Source of the DNA: Terriglobia bacterium
Lineage (GTDB): Bacteria > Pseudomonadota > Alphaproteobacteria > Acetobacterales > Acetobacteraceae
DNA length: 39,883 bases
Assembly (NCBI GenBank): GCA_023511585.1
Contig: JAIMBF010000018.1
Coordinates: 1-39,883 of the forward strand
Direction of reading: 5' to 3'
The translations under genes were made by a program, and so were the position numbers. Position 1 is the first letter of the stretch. Each line of letters opens with the position of its first letter. This document shows positions 1 to 8,426 of the stretch, piece by piece. The notes beneath the pieces were generated by a model. It searched no databases, had not been told where the DNA came from, and was given only the letters and a program-made list of their open reading frames with translations.

Positions 1-141
1 CTGGCACCGATTGCCGATGCACGATTGACAAAGCTGACGCTGTGATCGCGGCCACCTCGTCGTGAAGAAGAGCGACAAAGCGGCACACGAAGATTTGCCG
101 CCGGCAAGGCCGGAGCCACCGCCCTGAGTGCCGAGCGGTCT
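1..141. other. Left edge, no supported gene
   Basis: All three plus-strand frames meet a stop within the first 63 bases. At most the last 7 to 20 codons of an upstream gene could lie here, and none of the short tails is recognisable. A small GC hairpin (CCGGC, loop AAG, GCCGG) lies near 102-114, just past the end of the DUF190 gene on the minus strand. It has no T-run, so it is only a weak terminator candidate. Confidence 0.3.
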
Positions 142-456
142 TTATCGGCAGGCTGCCTGCCAGCTGATGATCCGGCCGCCCGGAACGAGGTCTTTTAACA
201 GCCCGAGTACGGCCTCCACGACCTGCTCCTCGTCATAGAATTCGATCACCAGCGGAAGATCCACCATCAGCCGCAGAATATCCGCGGCATGCACCTCACC
301 GGTATCGCCGAAACCCGCGATCCCGCGAAAGACCGTCACCCCTTTGACGCGATGCTGATCATGCAGAATATTCAAGATTTCCTGCATAAGGCTTTTGTGA
401 CGGCCGTGATCGGCCTCGCTCAGATAAATGCGGACGACACTGACCTTTGTTTCCAT
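142..456 (-). CDS. DUF190 / UPF0166 family PII-like protein
   Basis: This 104-residue protein matches the DUF190 (UPF0166) family, small cytoplasmic proteins with a PII/ferredoxin-like fold that are often encoded beside crcB. Visible features are the beta-strand/helix start METKVSVVRIYLSE, a helix with H and Q residues, the GVTVFRGIAGFG turn near residues 39-50, and the closing DLPLVIEFYDEE strand. A longer in-frame extension upstream overlaps crcB and is not homologous to anything, so the ATG at 456 is chosen; it has AGGTG upstream. It starts 11 bases after the crcB stop and is the last gene of the hyf-crcB operon. Function is unproven. By fold it could sense a small ligand and regulate the neighbouring channel (inference). 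Confidence 0.85.
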   Translation of the reverse strand: METKVSVVRIYLSEADHGRHKSLMQEILNILHDQHRVKGVTVFRGIAGFGDTGEVHAADILRLMVDLPLVIEFYDEEQVVEAVLGLLKDLVPGGRIISWQAACR

Positions 457-467
457 GACCGCACCTT

Positions 468-842
468 TCAGAGATTGCGCGCGATGTAGGCGCCGCCAAA
501 AGCGGCAAGAAAGCCGAGAATGAGCGAGAGCGCCGCATAGAGAATACTCTTCCCGCCCTCCCCTTGTTCCGCCAAAAGCAAAGTTTCCATGGCAAAGGTC
601 GAGAACGTCGTGAAGCCGCCGAGAAAGCCGGTGAGAATTCCGATGCGAAAGTATGGGCTGATCGTCAGCCGCTCGAGCGTCTCGATGAAGAGGAAACCCA
701 TAAGGAAGCTGCCGAGCACGTTGATTGAGAGGGTGGCGTAAGGAAAATCGCGCCCGTAGACAGCTTGAATCAAATTTGTCATGGCATAGCGAGCCCAACA
801 GCCCAGGGTGCCCCCTATCGCGATCGCAAGGTACGCCAGCAT
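468..842 (-). CDS. crcB: Fluoride ion channel CrcB/Fluc
   Basis: CrcB (Fluc) is a small dual-topology inner-membrane channel that lets F- leave the cytoplasm. The 124-residue length and four hydrophobic helices fit the family. Family motifs are present: GGTLGCWARY near residues 10-19, the TLSINVLGSF helix with the conserved Asn, and GFLGGFTTFSTF near residues 73-84, which carries the Phe box and Na+-site region. One copy is enough for a homodimer. It lies 22 bases after hyfB and 11 bases before the DUF190 gene, so it is co-transcribed with the hyf genes. There is no room for its own riboswitch here; the fluoride aptamer is at the head of the operon at 8421-8467. Confidence 0.95.
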   Translation of the reverse strand: MLAYLAIAIGGTLGCWARYAMTNLIQAVYGRDFPYATLSINVLGSFLMGFLFIETLERLTISPYFRIGILTGFLGGFTTFSTFAMETLLLAEQGEGGKSILYAALSLILGFLAAFGGAYIARNL

Positions 843-864
843 TCACCAACGGTCCGCTCGTTTT

Positions 865-2880
865 TTACAGAATTGCAATAAATAGGATAATCACCAAAAG
901 CGCGCCGATTAGAGCGAGATAGAAATTGAGATGCCCCGATTGAATCATGCGTAGCCTACCAGCGATCGCCATCACCAGCTTTTCCAGCGGCGCAAAGAGA
1001 TAAGGCCCGAAAATGGGCGCAACGTCGTGGGTAAACACCAATCTCCGGATGAAATAGCGCTGTCCGTTCGCTTCATGCGCAAGCTCATGCTCCGTCTCGA
1101 CCGTCGGGCGATAAATGAAACTATAGAAGGTCCGCAAGGCATTCGAGAAGGTAAGCGCCGTGGTGGCCGCCCGTGCCGGGTCTTGGTCGCGGCCTCCATA
1201 CCACACCGGGGCGAGACGCACGGCAAAACGCCGAGTAGCAAAAAGCAGCGTCAGCGGGATGAGCGCCAGCAGCGGCATCACAACAACGAGCAGCGTCGGT
1301 GAAATAAAGGCGAATGTCCCGTTGAGCCGGATCGGTGCACCTGTCGCCGGCACAAGAAGCAAGCCCACGTGCATGTCCGGCACCGTCGCCGTCGCAAACT
1401 TTTGCGCGACGACCGGACCAAGCGCCGAAAGCCACGCCGGCATACCAACCGCCAATACCAAGACAAGCAGCCCGAGAATGCCGACACCGAGAGCATTCGC
1501 AACCGGCACCGCTTTGTCTCTCCGATCCGCCCGCCCGAGCAGCCCGATCCCGAAGACCTTAAGAAAGGTTGCGAAGGCAACCGCAACGGTCAGCGCCAAC
1601 CCGGCCCCCGCAAGCGCGGCCGTTAATCGGCTCGCCAGAGCGCTCAAGTGAAACCCCTGAAAGAACGTTTGAAAGAGGTACCATTCACTCACAAAACCGG
1701 CTTGCGGCGGCATCGCTGCCAGACTCATCGCGCCAAAGAGCGCGCCCACCCCGTAAAACCAGGAGCTGCGACGGAGAATTCCGCGCTGGACAAGCCGATA
1801 ATCACCGGCGGCGCGATAAACGCCGTCGGCAGCAAGGAACATGCTTCCCTTCGCCAGGGCGTGCCCCGCAAGATGAAGAAGCGCAACGGTCCAAGCCAGG
1901 CCCGCAAGGTTCGTCAAGCCATCCTGGCGAAACATCAGCGCCGCCCCCAAGAGGCAGATCGCGATCGATCCGTTCTCGGCAGAGGACAAGCTTAAGAGTT
2001 CGCGCCAAGCCTCTTGCTGAAACGCGTAAAGCGCCGTGAGGATCGCGCTCAAGACGGCAACCGCAACCACAAAGATGCCGGGAACAGAAACCGGCGAGGT
2101 ATGATCAGCCGGCAGCCAGTCGATGAGACCGCGGCTGAGCGCGAAAAAGGCAGCATTCAAGACGATGCCCGAGAGCAAGGCACCCGTCGCGCCGCTTGCG
2201 GCCCCGTAGGCGCCCGGAAACCACTCGTAGAAGGGCAGCAGCCCGAGCTTTGCGCCGAACCCGATCAGCAGCAGCAGGCCGACGAAGAGCTGTTCGGCAT
2301 GCGGCATCGTCTGCGCGCCTGCCGCAAAGTCCGCGAAGGAGAGGCTTCCGGCATGCTTCGCCAAAAGAATAAAGGCAAGAATCAGCGCAACTGTTCCGGC
2401 CTCAAGCAAGGCCAACATGAAGAGGACCGGCCGGCCTTTTTCAGAGCCTAGGTCTTCGCCGAGAATCATAACGCCGCCGCCCAGGCTCATCATCTCCCAG
2501 GCCGCCAGGAAGCTGACGGCATCTTGAAGGCCGAACACGCCAAGCGCGCCGATCAGGCTCGCGGCGGCTCCGAAAATCCAAGCGCCTTGACGAGATGACG
2601 GTGTGCCGAGCCAGGACGCGAAAACCGCCGCCGCAAACCCGAAACCCATCAGCCACAGCGCATCGGGTGGAAGCCGGAAAATCGCGCCTGCCGGGCCGAT
2701 GCCGAGCGGGGTCCACAAAGGCGGCACGCTACCGGGCAGAACCGCGAGGGCCAACACGATCATCGCAACACCGCCGAGCCCGAGCAGCGCCCGAGCGACC
2801 CGCGGTGCATGGCCGATCAGCCCCAGCACGGCCGCAATCAGCCACGCCGCGAGCGCGATCGCCAAAAGCTCATGCGACAA
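865..2880 (-). CDS. hyfB: Hyf/Hyc-type proton-pumping membrane subunit (HyfB-like)
   Basis: This 671-residue polytopic membrane protein belongs to the NuoL/NuoM/MrpA antiporter-like family, closest in layout to HyfB/HycC of formate hydrogenlyase complexes. The key buried charges are visible: the TM5 glutamate in AAWEMMSLGGG (E129), the TM7 lysine in GFGAKLGLLPFYEW (K211), and a later lysine in HLAGHALAKGSMF. The last stretch is a long amphipathic region with a terminal helix, as in NuoL-like lateral arms. The start is a TTG at 2880, supported by a strong AAAGGAGG five bases upstream; no better in-frame ATG exists nearby. It overlaps the end of the small-subunit gene by 11 bases. In E. coli hyf this subunit is encoded early; here it comes last of the complex genes, directly before crcB. 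Confidence 0.9.
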   Translation of the reverse strand: MSHELLAIALAAWLIAAVLGLIGHAPRVARALLGLGGVAMIVLALAVLPGSVPPLWTPLGIGPAGAIFRLPPDALWLMGFGFAAAVFASWLGTPSSRQGAWIFGAAASLIGALGVFGLQDAVSFLAAWEMMSLGGGVMILGEDLGSEKGRPVLFMLALLEAGTVALILAFILLAKHAGSLSFADFAAGAQTMPHAEQLFVGLLLLIGFGAKLGLLPFYEWFPGAYGAASGATGALLSGIVLNAAFFALSRGLIDWLPADHTSPVSVPGIFVVAVAVLSAILTALYAFQQEAWRELLSLSSAENGSIAICLLGAALMFRQDGLTNLAGLAWTVALLHLAGHALAKGSMFLAADGVYRAAGDYRLVQRGILRRSSWFYGVGALFGAMSLAAMPPQAGFVSEWYLFQTFFQGFHLSALASRLTAALAGAGLALTVAVAFATFLKVFGIGLLGRADRRDKAVPVANALGVGILGLLVLVLAVGMPAWLSALGPVVAQKFATATVPDMHVGLLLVPATGAPIRLNGTFAFISPTLLVVVMPLLALIPLTLLFATRRFAVRLAPVWYGGRDQDPARAATTALTFSNALRTFYSFIYRPTVETEHELAHEANGQRYFIRRLVFTHDVAPIFGPYLFAPLEKLVMAIAGRLRMIQSGHLNFYLALIGALLVIILFIAIL

Positions 2881-3679
2881 CGCGGCCTCCTTTCACTCTC
2901 GGCGGAACCCGATTGAGGAACATCAGCAAAGCTTCGATGATGGCAGATGGATTGGGCGGGCAGCCCGGCAGATAGACGTCGACGGGCAAAATGCCTTCGA
3001 GCCCATTGCCGCAGGCGTAGCCGCCTCCCGCAACCCCGCCGGAAACGGCGCAGGTACCGACCGCCATTACCCAACGCGGTGCCGGCATTGCCTCATAAGT
3101 GCGTCGCAACGGCTCGCGCATGGCATAAGTCACGGGTCCGGTCACTAGCAGCAAATCGGCGAAACGTGGCGAAGGCGTGAAAAAAATGCCGAAACGATGG
3201 AGGTTATAGAACGGGTTGTTGAGCGCCTGGAGCTCGGACTCGCAGCCATTGCAGGAGCCGGCATCGACGTGCCGGATATGAAGGCTGCGCCGGAATTCCC
3301 CGCGCGCGTCCTGTGCCCCGTGCGCCTTCTCGGGAGCGATTCCCTCCTGGGAGAGCATCAGATCTGCCCGATCGCGAACACCGAATGCCCAGTCGAAGGA
3401 GGTCTGTGCAGCGCCCGCCGGACAAACTTCGACACAGAGCTGGCAGACGACACAGCGGCCGTAATCGACGGCAAGACGCTCTTTCTCCGTCTCACTGCGC
3501 CGAACGGTAATGGCCTCGGTGGGACAGGCCTCGGCACATGCGTCGCACTCCGGCGCACAGCGCTCCGGCTCGAAGCGCGGCATGCCGAAAACGCCCTCTT
3601 GCCCCGTCTGCACCGCGTCGCGGGGCCATGGAGTGGTCGCTTTTCCTTTCTGCAAACCGAAAAATGTCCAAAACGGCAT
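2870..3679 (-). CDS. hyfI: Ferredoxin domain fused to NuoB/HyfI-type small subunit
   Basis: The 269-residue protein joins two modules that are usually separate genes. Residues about 35-90 are a two-[4Fe-4S] ferredoxin with cysteines 41, 45, 48, 52 and 76, 79, 82, 86, like HyfH/NuoI. Residues about 130-265 are the NuoB/HyfI fold, with GSCNGCESE (C143, C146), GTC (C210) and PGCPPNP (C240) as ligands of the proximal N2-type cluster. All twelve ligands are intact, so electron transfer appears functional even though the partner large subunit lacks its NiFe ligands. It starts 9 bases after hyfG and overlaps hyfB. It probably carries electrons from an unknown soluble donor into the membrane complex. 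Confidence 0.9.
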   Translation of the reverse strand: MPFWTFFGLQKGKATTPWPRDAVQTGQEGVFGMPRFEPERCAPECDACAEACPTEAITVRRSETEKERLAVDYGRCVVCQLCVEVCPAGAAQTSFDWAFGVRDRADLMLSQEGIAPEKAHGAQDARGEFRRSLHIRHVDAGSCNGCESELQALNNPFYNLHRFGIFFTPSPRFADLLLVTGPVTYAMREPLRRTYEAMPAPRWVMAVGTCAVSGGVAGGGYACGNGLEGILPVDVYLPGCPPNPSAIIEALLMFLNRVPPRVKGGRVVA

Positions 3680-3688
3680 CGCTTGCCC

Positions 3689-5200
3689 CTATCGATCGCA
3701 ACCGGCGACAGTGAGGCCGAAGCTCGCCTCGTTGATGGCATAGTCCATCATGTTGCTGTCGTGCACGGTGAAAGGAAAAACCCGCCAATTGGAGAAAGAG
3801 GGGGATTTGATTTTAACGCGGGAGAGCGTGCCGTCTGCCGCGAAGTGCACGGCATAGAAAAGCGAGCCGCGCGGCGATTCCGCCCAGCCGAGGCCTTCGG
3901 CGTGCGGCGGCGGCAGACACGCGACACGCACCGGCCCCTCTTTTAGCAGGAGCAGCACGCGCTGGATCAAGGCGATGCTGGCATCGATCTCCGCGATGCG
4001 CACTTGCGCCCGTGCGTGGGCGTCACCCGCCGTTTTAACCGGCACCACCAGAGGTAATTCGCCATAGGCGGCATAAGGATGATCGCGGCGAAGATCGCGG
4101 TCGAAGCCGGATGCCCGTTGAATCGGCCCCGTTGCACCCTGATCGAATGCAACCTCATGCCGTAGGATGCCGGTTGTGATCAGCCGGTCGAGATGGCTGT
4201 TCGTGTTCTCGAGCATTGTTACGTAAACCGCGATTTCCTCGCGCAAACGCTCGAGTTCGGCGCTCAGCCACGGCTTCGGATCCAGATCGCGACGAAGCCC
4301 GCCGGGAACGAGCAGGCCGCGAAGAAAGCGGCTCCCGGTCAGCTTGCCGTTGATTTGCTTTGCGCGCTCTTCGAGCAGCTTGCCCTCCGCCTCACCGACC
4401 TTAAGCGAGGTTGTGTGCGCAAGGTGGCCGAGATAGTGCAAATGGTTGTAAAGTCGCTCGAGTTCGGCAAGGAGCGATCGCAGCATCCGCGCGCGCGGCG
4501 GCACCACGCATCCCGCGGCTTGTTCAACCGCCTGGCAAAATGCCAGTGCATGCGCAAAACTCCCGACTCCCGAGACGCGTTCGGCCAAAAGCGTGGCATG
4601 CGCAAGCGAGCGACCCTCAAAGCGCTTCTCCATGCCGCGATGCTTGAAGAAAAGCTGCGGGTGAAGATGCAGAATGTGCTCGCCGACGTAGAGAAAGATC
4701 AGCTCGACCGATTCCACCACATCGGCGCGCACAGGGCCGAAGGGCAGAAGTTGGACATCGGGGTCTTCGATCTCGGGAAGTCCGCTTGCCTCGGCCTCGA
4801 ACGGGAGCTGAGCGTCCGGCGGGTAGGACGGGTCAAAGGGCGGCACATGCGGCTGCGCGCCGTTGTGCAAAACGAGGCGTTTCGGTTCGGGATGGCCACG
4901 AAAGGTAATGCCGAAGAGATCGGAAATCTCTCGCTCATACCAACCGAGAAGCGGGCTAATCGGCGCTACACTGGGTACTTCTGTCCCATGCGGCGTGCAC
5001 CGCCACATGAAGAAATCCTCTTTCTGTCCACGGCTGCCGACATAACGCAGCTCGATGCGCCCGGGCGTGGGGTACCAGGCATAGGCCATCTGCATGCGCC
5101 CGCCGCCTCGGAGAAGAGCCTCCACGGCAGCCGGCAATTGCTCCGGTTCGATCGGGATGATTTCGATCCCAGTGGCGGCCGCATCGGCAAGAGCGGTCAT
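3689..5200 (-). CDS. hyfG: HyfG-like large subunit (NuoC+NuoD fusion) lacking NiFe-site cysteines
   Basis: The 503-residue protein has a NuoC-like 30-kDa domain (about residues 10-125, with WYEREISDLFGITFRGHPE) fused to a NuoD/hydrogenase-large-subunit domain (about 155-503, with HPQLFFKHRGMEKRFEGR). Energy-converting hydrogenases have RVCGxC in the first half and DPCxxC at the C-terminus. Here these read RVSGVGS (residues 208-214) and SFGLTVAGCDR (493-503), so all four metal-binding cysteines are replaced. The reading frame is intact and the gene sits tightly in the operon, so this is divergence and not decay. Such proteins are known as energy-converting-hydrogenase-related (Ehr) subunits. 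The ATG at 5200 overlaps the hyfF stop as ATGA. An in-frame extension upstream lies inside hyfF and is rejected. Confidence 0.92.
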   Translation of the reverse strand: MTALADAAATGIEIIPIEPEQLPAAVEALLRGGGRMQMAYAWYPTPGRIELRYVGSRGQKEDFFMWRCTPHGTEVPSVAPISPLLGWYEREISDLFGITFRGHPEPKRLVLHNGAQPHVPPFDPSYPPDAQLPFEAEASGLPEIEDPDVQLLPFGPVRADVVESVELIFLYVGEHILHLHPQLFFKHRGMEKRFEGRSLAHATLLAERVSGVGSFAHALAFCQAVEQAAGCVVPPRARMLRSLLAELERLYNHLHYLGHLAHTTSLKVGEAEGKLLEERAKQINGKLTGSRFLRGLLVPGGLRRDLDPKPWLSAELERLREEIAVYVTMLENTNSHLDRLITTGILRHEVAFDQGATGPIQRASGFDRDLRRDHPYAAYGELPLVVPVKTAGDAHARAQVRIAEIDASIALIQRVLLLLKEGPVRVACLPPPHAEGLGWAESPRGSLFYAVHFAADGTLSRVKIKSPSFSNWRVFPFTVHDSNMMDYAINEASFGLTVAGCDR

Positions 5201-6666
5201 GGCACCCCCGGCGAAAGCGACTGCGCGATCGAGGTCAAATAGGTCCAAACCCCGGCCGGCCACCATAAGCCCAGGACCAGCAAGGGCGCGAGCGAGAGCC
5301 ACATCGGCACGGCGCACCAAGCACTCAGCCGGGTGCGCACGGGCGCAGCCTCCGGGGTAGTTTCCCCATAGTACATGCTCCGGAAGTGATTCATGAAACC
5401 GACGAAGATTACGATCAAAAGAACGGCCATCACGTAAACCGCCCAAGAGTAAGACGGTTTCAGGCCCGCGCGCATAATGGTGAATTCGCTGAGGAAGAGG
5501 CCGAAAGGCGGCGCGCCGGTAATGGCGATCGCGCCGGCCAGCCAGAGCGCGCCTTGCGTCGGGAAAAACCGGTTTACGCCGGTGATTTCGAGAATTTCCT
5601 TGGTCCCATAGGCACGCATCATGTTCCCGGCGCCGAAGAACATAAGCGACTTGTTCAGCGAATGGTTGAGCATGTGGTAGAGCGCGCCCGCGACACCGAG
5701 CGCGCCACCGAAGCCGAAGCCGAGCGCCACTACGCCCATATGCTCGATGCTGGAATACGCCATGAGGCGCTTGATGCCCTGCTGGCGCACAATGAAAAGC
5801 GCACCAATGAAGAGCGAGAAGGCGCCGAAAGCAACGAGCACGAGCTGCGGAAGATCGCCGAGATTCGCCGCACGGGTAATGCCGAGGAAGCGGACGATGC
5901 CGATCATCGCCGTATTCAGCAGCGCGCCTGAAAGCATCGCCGAGACGGGTGCCGGGCTCTCGCTATGGGCATCGGGCAACCAGCTGTGCATCGGCGCCAG
6001 CCCTACCTTCGTGCCATAGCCCACCAGCACCAGCAAAAAAGCAAGAATCAGCAAGACGGGATTCATTTTGGGCGCCGCGGTGCTCAACACTGACCAGGTC
6101 ATCTGATAGGTGGGGCCGAGAACGAAAGTACCGTTCCAGTAAAAGAGAATCGTCCCCAAGAGCGCCAAGCTGATCCCGGCCGAGACAACCATAATGTATT
6201 TCCAAGCCGCTTCCATGCTTTCAGCAACGCGCTCAAAAGCGACCAGAAAAGTGCTGACCAGAGTTGTGAGCTCGATCGCGATCCAATAGATGCCGACACT
6301 ATTCATCAGCGGGCCGACCAGGGTTGTCAGCGCAAATCCGGCAAACAACGCATAGAAGCGATAGAGACGCTCGTCCTCCGCGAGCATTCGCATGTAGCCC
6401 ACGGAATAGATCGAGGCGAGAAAATAGACGATCGACGTGCACAAAACGACCCAGGCTGCAGCGCGATCGATGATGACGTAATCGCCCCAGTAGAGGATGG
6501 CATGGCCGTCGATGAGAAAGGGAATCGGCAACGCGCAAGCAAAAGAGACAGCGGCGGCGATGAGGTTGATTGTCTCGCAAAAACGCGGCCGATGCACGAA
6601 GAGACATCCGATCAATGCCGCCAAAGGCGCGATCGAAAGCGCAAGGAGAAGCGTGCCGATCATCAT
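5197..6666 (-). CDS. hyfF: HyfF-like antiporter-type membrane subunit
   Basis: This 489-residue polytopic protein of the NuoN/NuoM/MrpD family is a likely ion-translocating subunit of the complex. The functional residues are visible: the TM5 glutamate in WIAIELTTLVSTF (E132), the TM7 lysine in GYGTKVGLAPMHSWLPDAHSE (K220), and the TM8 region LNHSLNKSLMFF with a lysine. The motif PDAHSESPAPVSAMLSG is diagnostic of the family. The start ATG at 6666 overlaps the hyfE stop (ATGA). A more upstream in-frame start would lie inside hyfE and lacks homology. The end overlaps hyfG, so hyfE, hyfF and hyfG are translationally coupled. Confidence 0.92.
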   Translation of the reverse strand: MMIGTLLLALSIAPLAALIGCLFVHRPRFCETINLIAAAVSFACALPIPFLIDGHAILYWGDYVIIDRAAAWVVLCTSIVYFLASIYSVGYMRMLAEDERLYRFYALFAGFALTTLVGPLMNSVGIYWIAIELTTLVSTFLVAFERVAESMEAAWKYIMVVSAGISLALLGTILFYWNGTFVLGPTYQMTWSVLSTAAPKMNPVLLILAFLLVLVGYGTKVGLAPMHSWLPDAHSESPAPVSAMLSGALLNTAMIGIVRFLGITRAANLGDLPQLVLVAFGAFSLFIGALFIVRQQGIKRLMAYSSIEHMGVVALGFGFGGALGVAGALYHMLNHSLNKSLMFFGAGNMMRAYGTKEILEITGVNRFFPTQGALWLAGAIAITGAPPFGLFLSEFTIMRAGLKPSYSWAVYVMAVLLIVIFVGFMNHFRSMYYGETTPEAAPVRTRLSAWCAVPMWLSLAPLLVLGLWWPAGVWTYLTSIAQSLSPGVP

Positions 6667-7343
6667 CCGACCAGCCTCTTGAGATCGAGCGTGCTGGTGG
6701 TTCCCACATGTGTCAAAAGATAACCGACGAGCACGCCGAAGCACGCGACGATGATCAGGAGATCAAAGAGAATCACAAGCTCGATGAGCAGCGGCATTCC
6801 CGGAACAAGAATCTGCGAGCCGAGGAAAATGCCGTTTTCGAGCACCAAGAGCCCCAGCACTTGGCTGATTGCTTCATGACGTACTGCCAACATCAGGAAA
6901 CCGATCAGCTTCATCGACAGCATCACCGTGAGCGCGAGCACCGCGACCGTCAGCTCAAGATGAAACTCGGCTGCCACGCGATAAGACACCGCAAGCGCGA
7001 ACATCACAAAGAGAGCACCGATAACCAACCCCGAGCTCGGCTGCAGAATTTCGTGAATTTCGCGATCGACCTCGAGGCGGCGGATAATTCGCCAGATAAG
7101 ATACGGAAGCAGCACGCCTCGAAAGAGCACTGTCAAAATCGCGATCAGGTAAAGCTCGGGATAGCTGCCGTAATAGCCCACGGCGGCGGAAAGCGCGGCA
7201 ATTGTCCAGGACTCGGCGGCGAAGGCGTAGAGGTAATTCTTGAGCCAGCGCGAGCCGAGCATCACGAAGGAGAGAAAAAGGCTTACGATCGCCAGCAGGC
7301 TGAAGAGCGACGATGCAAGGGGGCTGAGATGTTGAACGAGCAT
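6663..7343 (-). CDS. hyfE: HyfE-like membrane subunit
   Basis: This 226-residue membrane protein matches HyfE of hydrogenase-4. Its C-terminal half resembles the NuoK/MrpC fold: AISQVLGLLVLENGIFL near residues 157-173 carries the conserved glutamate in the LxxENG motif. About six hydrophobic helices are visible, with the charged cytoplasmic loop RRLEVDREIHEIL in the middle. In this class HyfE sits between the NuoH-like and antiporter-like subunits. It begins 4 bases after the hyfC stop and overlaps hyfF at its own stop. Confidence 0.9.
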   Translation of the reverse strand: MLVQHLSPLASSLFSLLAIVSLFLSFVMLGSRWLKNYLYAFAAESWTIAALSAAVGYYGSYPELYLIAILTVLFRGVLLPYLIWRIIRRLEVDREIHEILQPSSGLVIGALFVMFALAVSYRVAAEFHLELTVAVLALTVMLSMKLIGFLMLAVRHEAISQVLGLLVLENGIFLGSQILVPGMPLLIELVILFDLLIIVACFGVLVGYLLTHVGTTSTLDLKRLVG

Positions 7344-7347
7344 TGTG

Positions 7348-8295
7348 TTAGCTCAACTGCGATCCGATGATCGAAAGCACCGCAAGCAAGAAGGAGGCGG
7401 CCAACGGTTCCTGATAACGGTAGAAGCGCAAGCGTGACTGAGCCGTCTCGACGAAAACCACGACGCAGGCCACGAGCACGAACTTGATGATCAGTCCGGC
7501 AGCCGCGCCCAAAGCGCCGATTGCCGTCCCATCCCTGGATAGACCCCAAGGAAGCACCAGCACGTTGCAAAAGATAGTGTAGACAATGAACTGCTTCATG
7601 GCAGAGGCCCATTTCAGCAGCGCCAGCAGCGGGCCGGAATATTCCAAAATCCGGGCCTCTTCGATCATGTAGACTTCGATATGGGTGCTGGAATGGATCG
7701 GCATACGGTCGGTTTCAACCAAGAGCAGAATAAAGAAGGCGGCGACCAGAAAGAGATGCGCCGGGCTCCAATAAGCGGCCCAGTTCGACACGAGCAGGTG
7801 GTTGACGACGAAGGGCAGCATGGCCTTGGCAAGCAGCGTGATGCCGACGAACACCAAAATCAGTGTCGGTTCTGCAAGGATCGCAACCATCACGGCACGG
7901 CTTGACCCAATGCCTCCATAGGCGCTCGATGTATCAAGCCCGGCCAAGATAATCAGAAACGAGCCGAGGGTAAGAATCAGCCCGCCGCCCAGGATATCGC
8001 CCATATCGGAAAGCGGTAGCGGAAAATCGGTGAGCACCGGGATCAGGATTGGCACCGTCAACATGCAGGTGAAGGCGACGATCGGCGTTACCCAAAACAC
8101 CCAAGACGCCGTCTCGGGCACCACGATCTGTTTGTGGAAAAGCTTCCAAAGGTCGCGGTAGGGCTGGAAAATCCCCGGCCCCTGGGCGCGTTGGACCCGC
8201 TCCTCGAACTGGATGATGATGCCCTGGATCAGCGGCGCGAGAGCCAGCACCGTGACGACTTGGCCGATTTGAAGAAGGATCTCCCGCGCGCTCAC
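7348..8295 (-). CDS. hyfC: HyfC-like membrane anchor subunit (NuoH family)
   Basis: This 315-residue polytopic protein of the NuoH/HyfC/HycD family anchors the peripheral arm and forms part of the proton path. The family signature ETDRMPIHSSTHIEVYMIEEA is present, as is the N-terminal RAQGPGIFQPYRDLWKLF. The start is taken as GTG at 8295 because AGGAGG lies nine bases upstream and homology starts there. The frame stays open to 8418, but that extension has no membrane helix and would run into the riboswitch expression platform. An ATG at 8302 is out of frame. It is the first gene of the operon, about 125 bases after the fluoride aptamer. Confidence 0.92.
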   Translation of the reverse strand: MSAREILLQIGQVVTVLALAPLIQGIIIQFEERVQRAQGPGIFQPYRDLWKLFHKQIVVPETASWVFWVTPIVAFTCMLTVPILIPVLTDFPLPLSDMGDILGGGLILTLGSFLIILAGLDTSSAYGGIGSSRAVMVAILAEPTLILVFVGITLLAKAMLPFVVNHLLVSNWAAYWSPAHLFLVAAFFILLLVETDRMPIHSSTHIEVYMIEEARILEYSGPLLALLKWASAMKQFIVYTIFCNVLVLPWGLSRDGTAIGALGAAAGLIIKFVLVACVVVFVETAQSRLRFYRYQEPLAASFLLAVLSIIGSQLS

Positions 8296-8391
8296 GATGC
8301 ATATCCTCCTGCGGGCAGGCACCTGACGGCCGGCCTTTCGGTCAGACACACACGCGTTCTTTTTGGGGGTCGCTCCGGGCCTTGCATGCAA

Positions 8392-8426
8392 ACTCCTCCT
8401 CTCGTCTTCAGACGCCAAGAAGGAGT
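8392..8426 (-). terminator. Putative riboswitch OFF-state hairpin
   Basis: On the minus strand ACTCCT (8426-8421), the 3' half of the aptamer pseudoknot, can pair perfectly with AGGAGT (8397-8392). An inner CGTC/GACG stem closes a TGAA loop. This hairpin cannot coexist with the aptamer pseudoknot, which needs the same ACTCC. A short TT(T)GC follows, so the U-tract is weak. It may be an inefficient terminator or a conformational switch. Regulation in this direction is inferred. Confidence 0.55.

Noticed and set aside
1-63. Short open tails in all plus frames that could be the end of an upstream gene
   Set aside because: They are 7 to 20 codons and match nothing I recognise; no frame could be preferred.
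457-849. N-terminal extension of the DUF190 frame by about 130 codons
   Set aside because: It runs through crcB in another frame, has no family similarity, and an ATG with a ribosome site is present at 456.
843-864. Search for a fluoride riboswitch directly before crcB
   Set aside because: Only 22 bases separate it from hyfB, too little for an aptamer; the aptamer is at 8421-8467.
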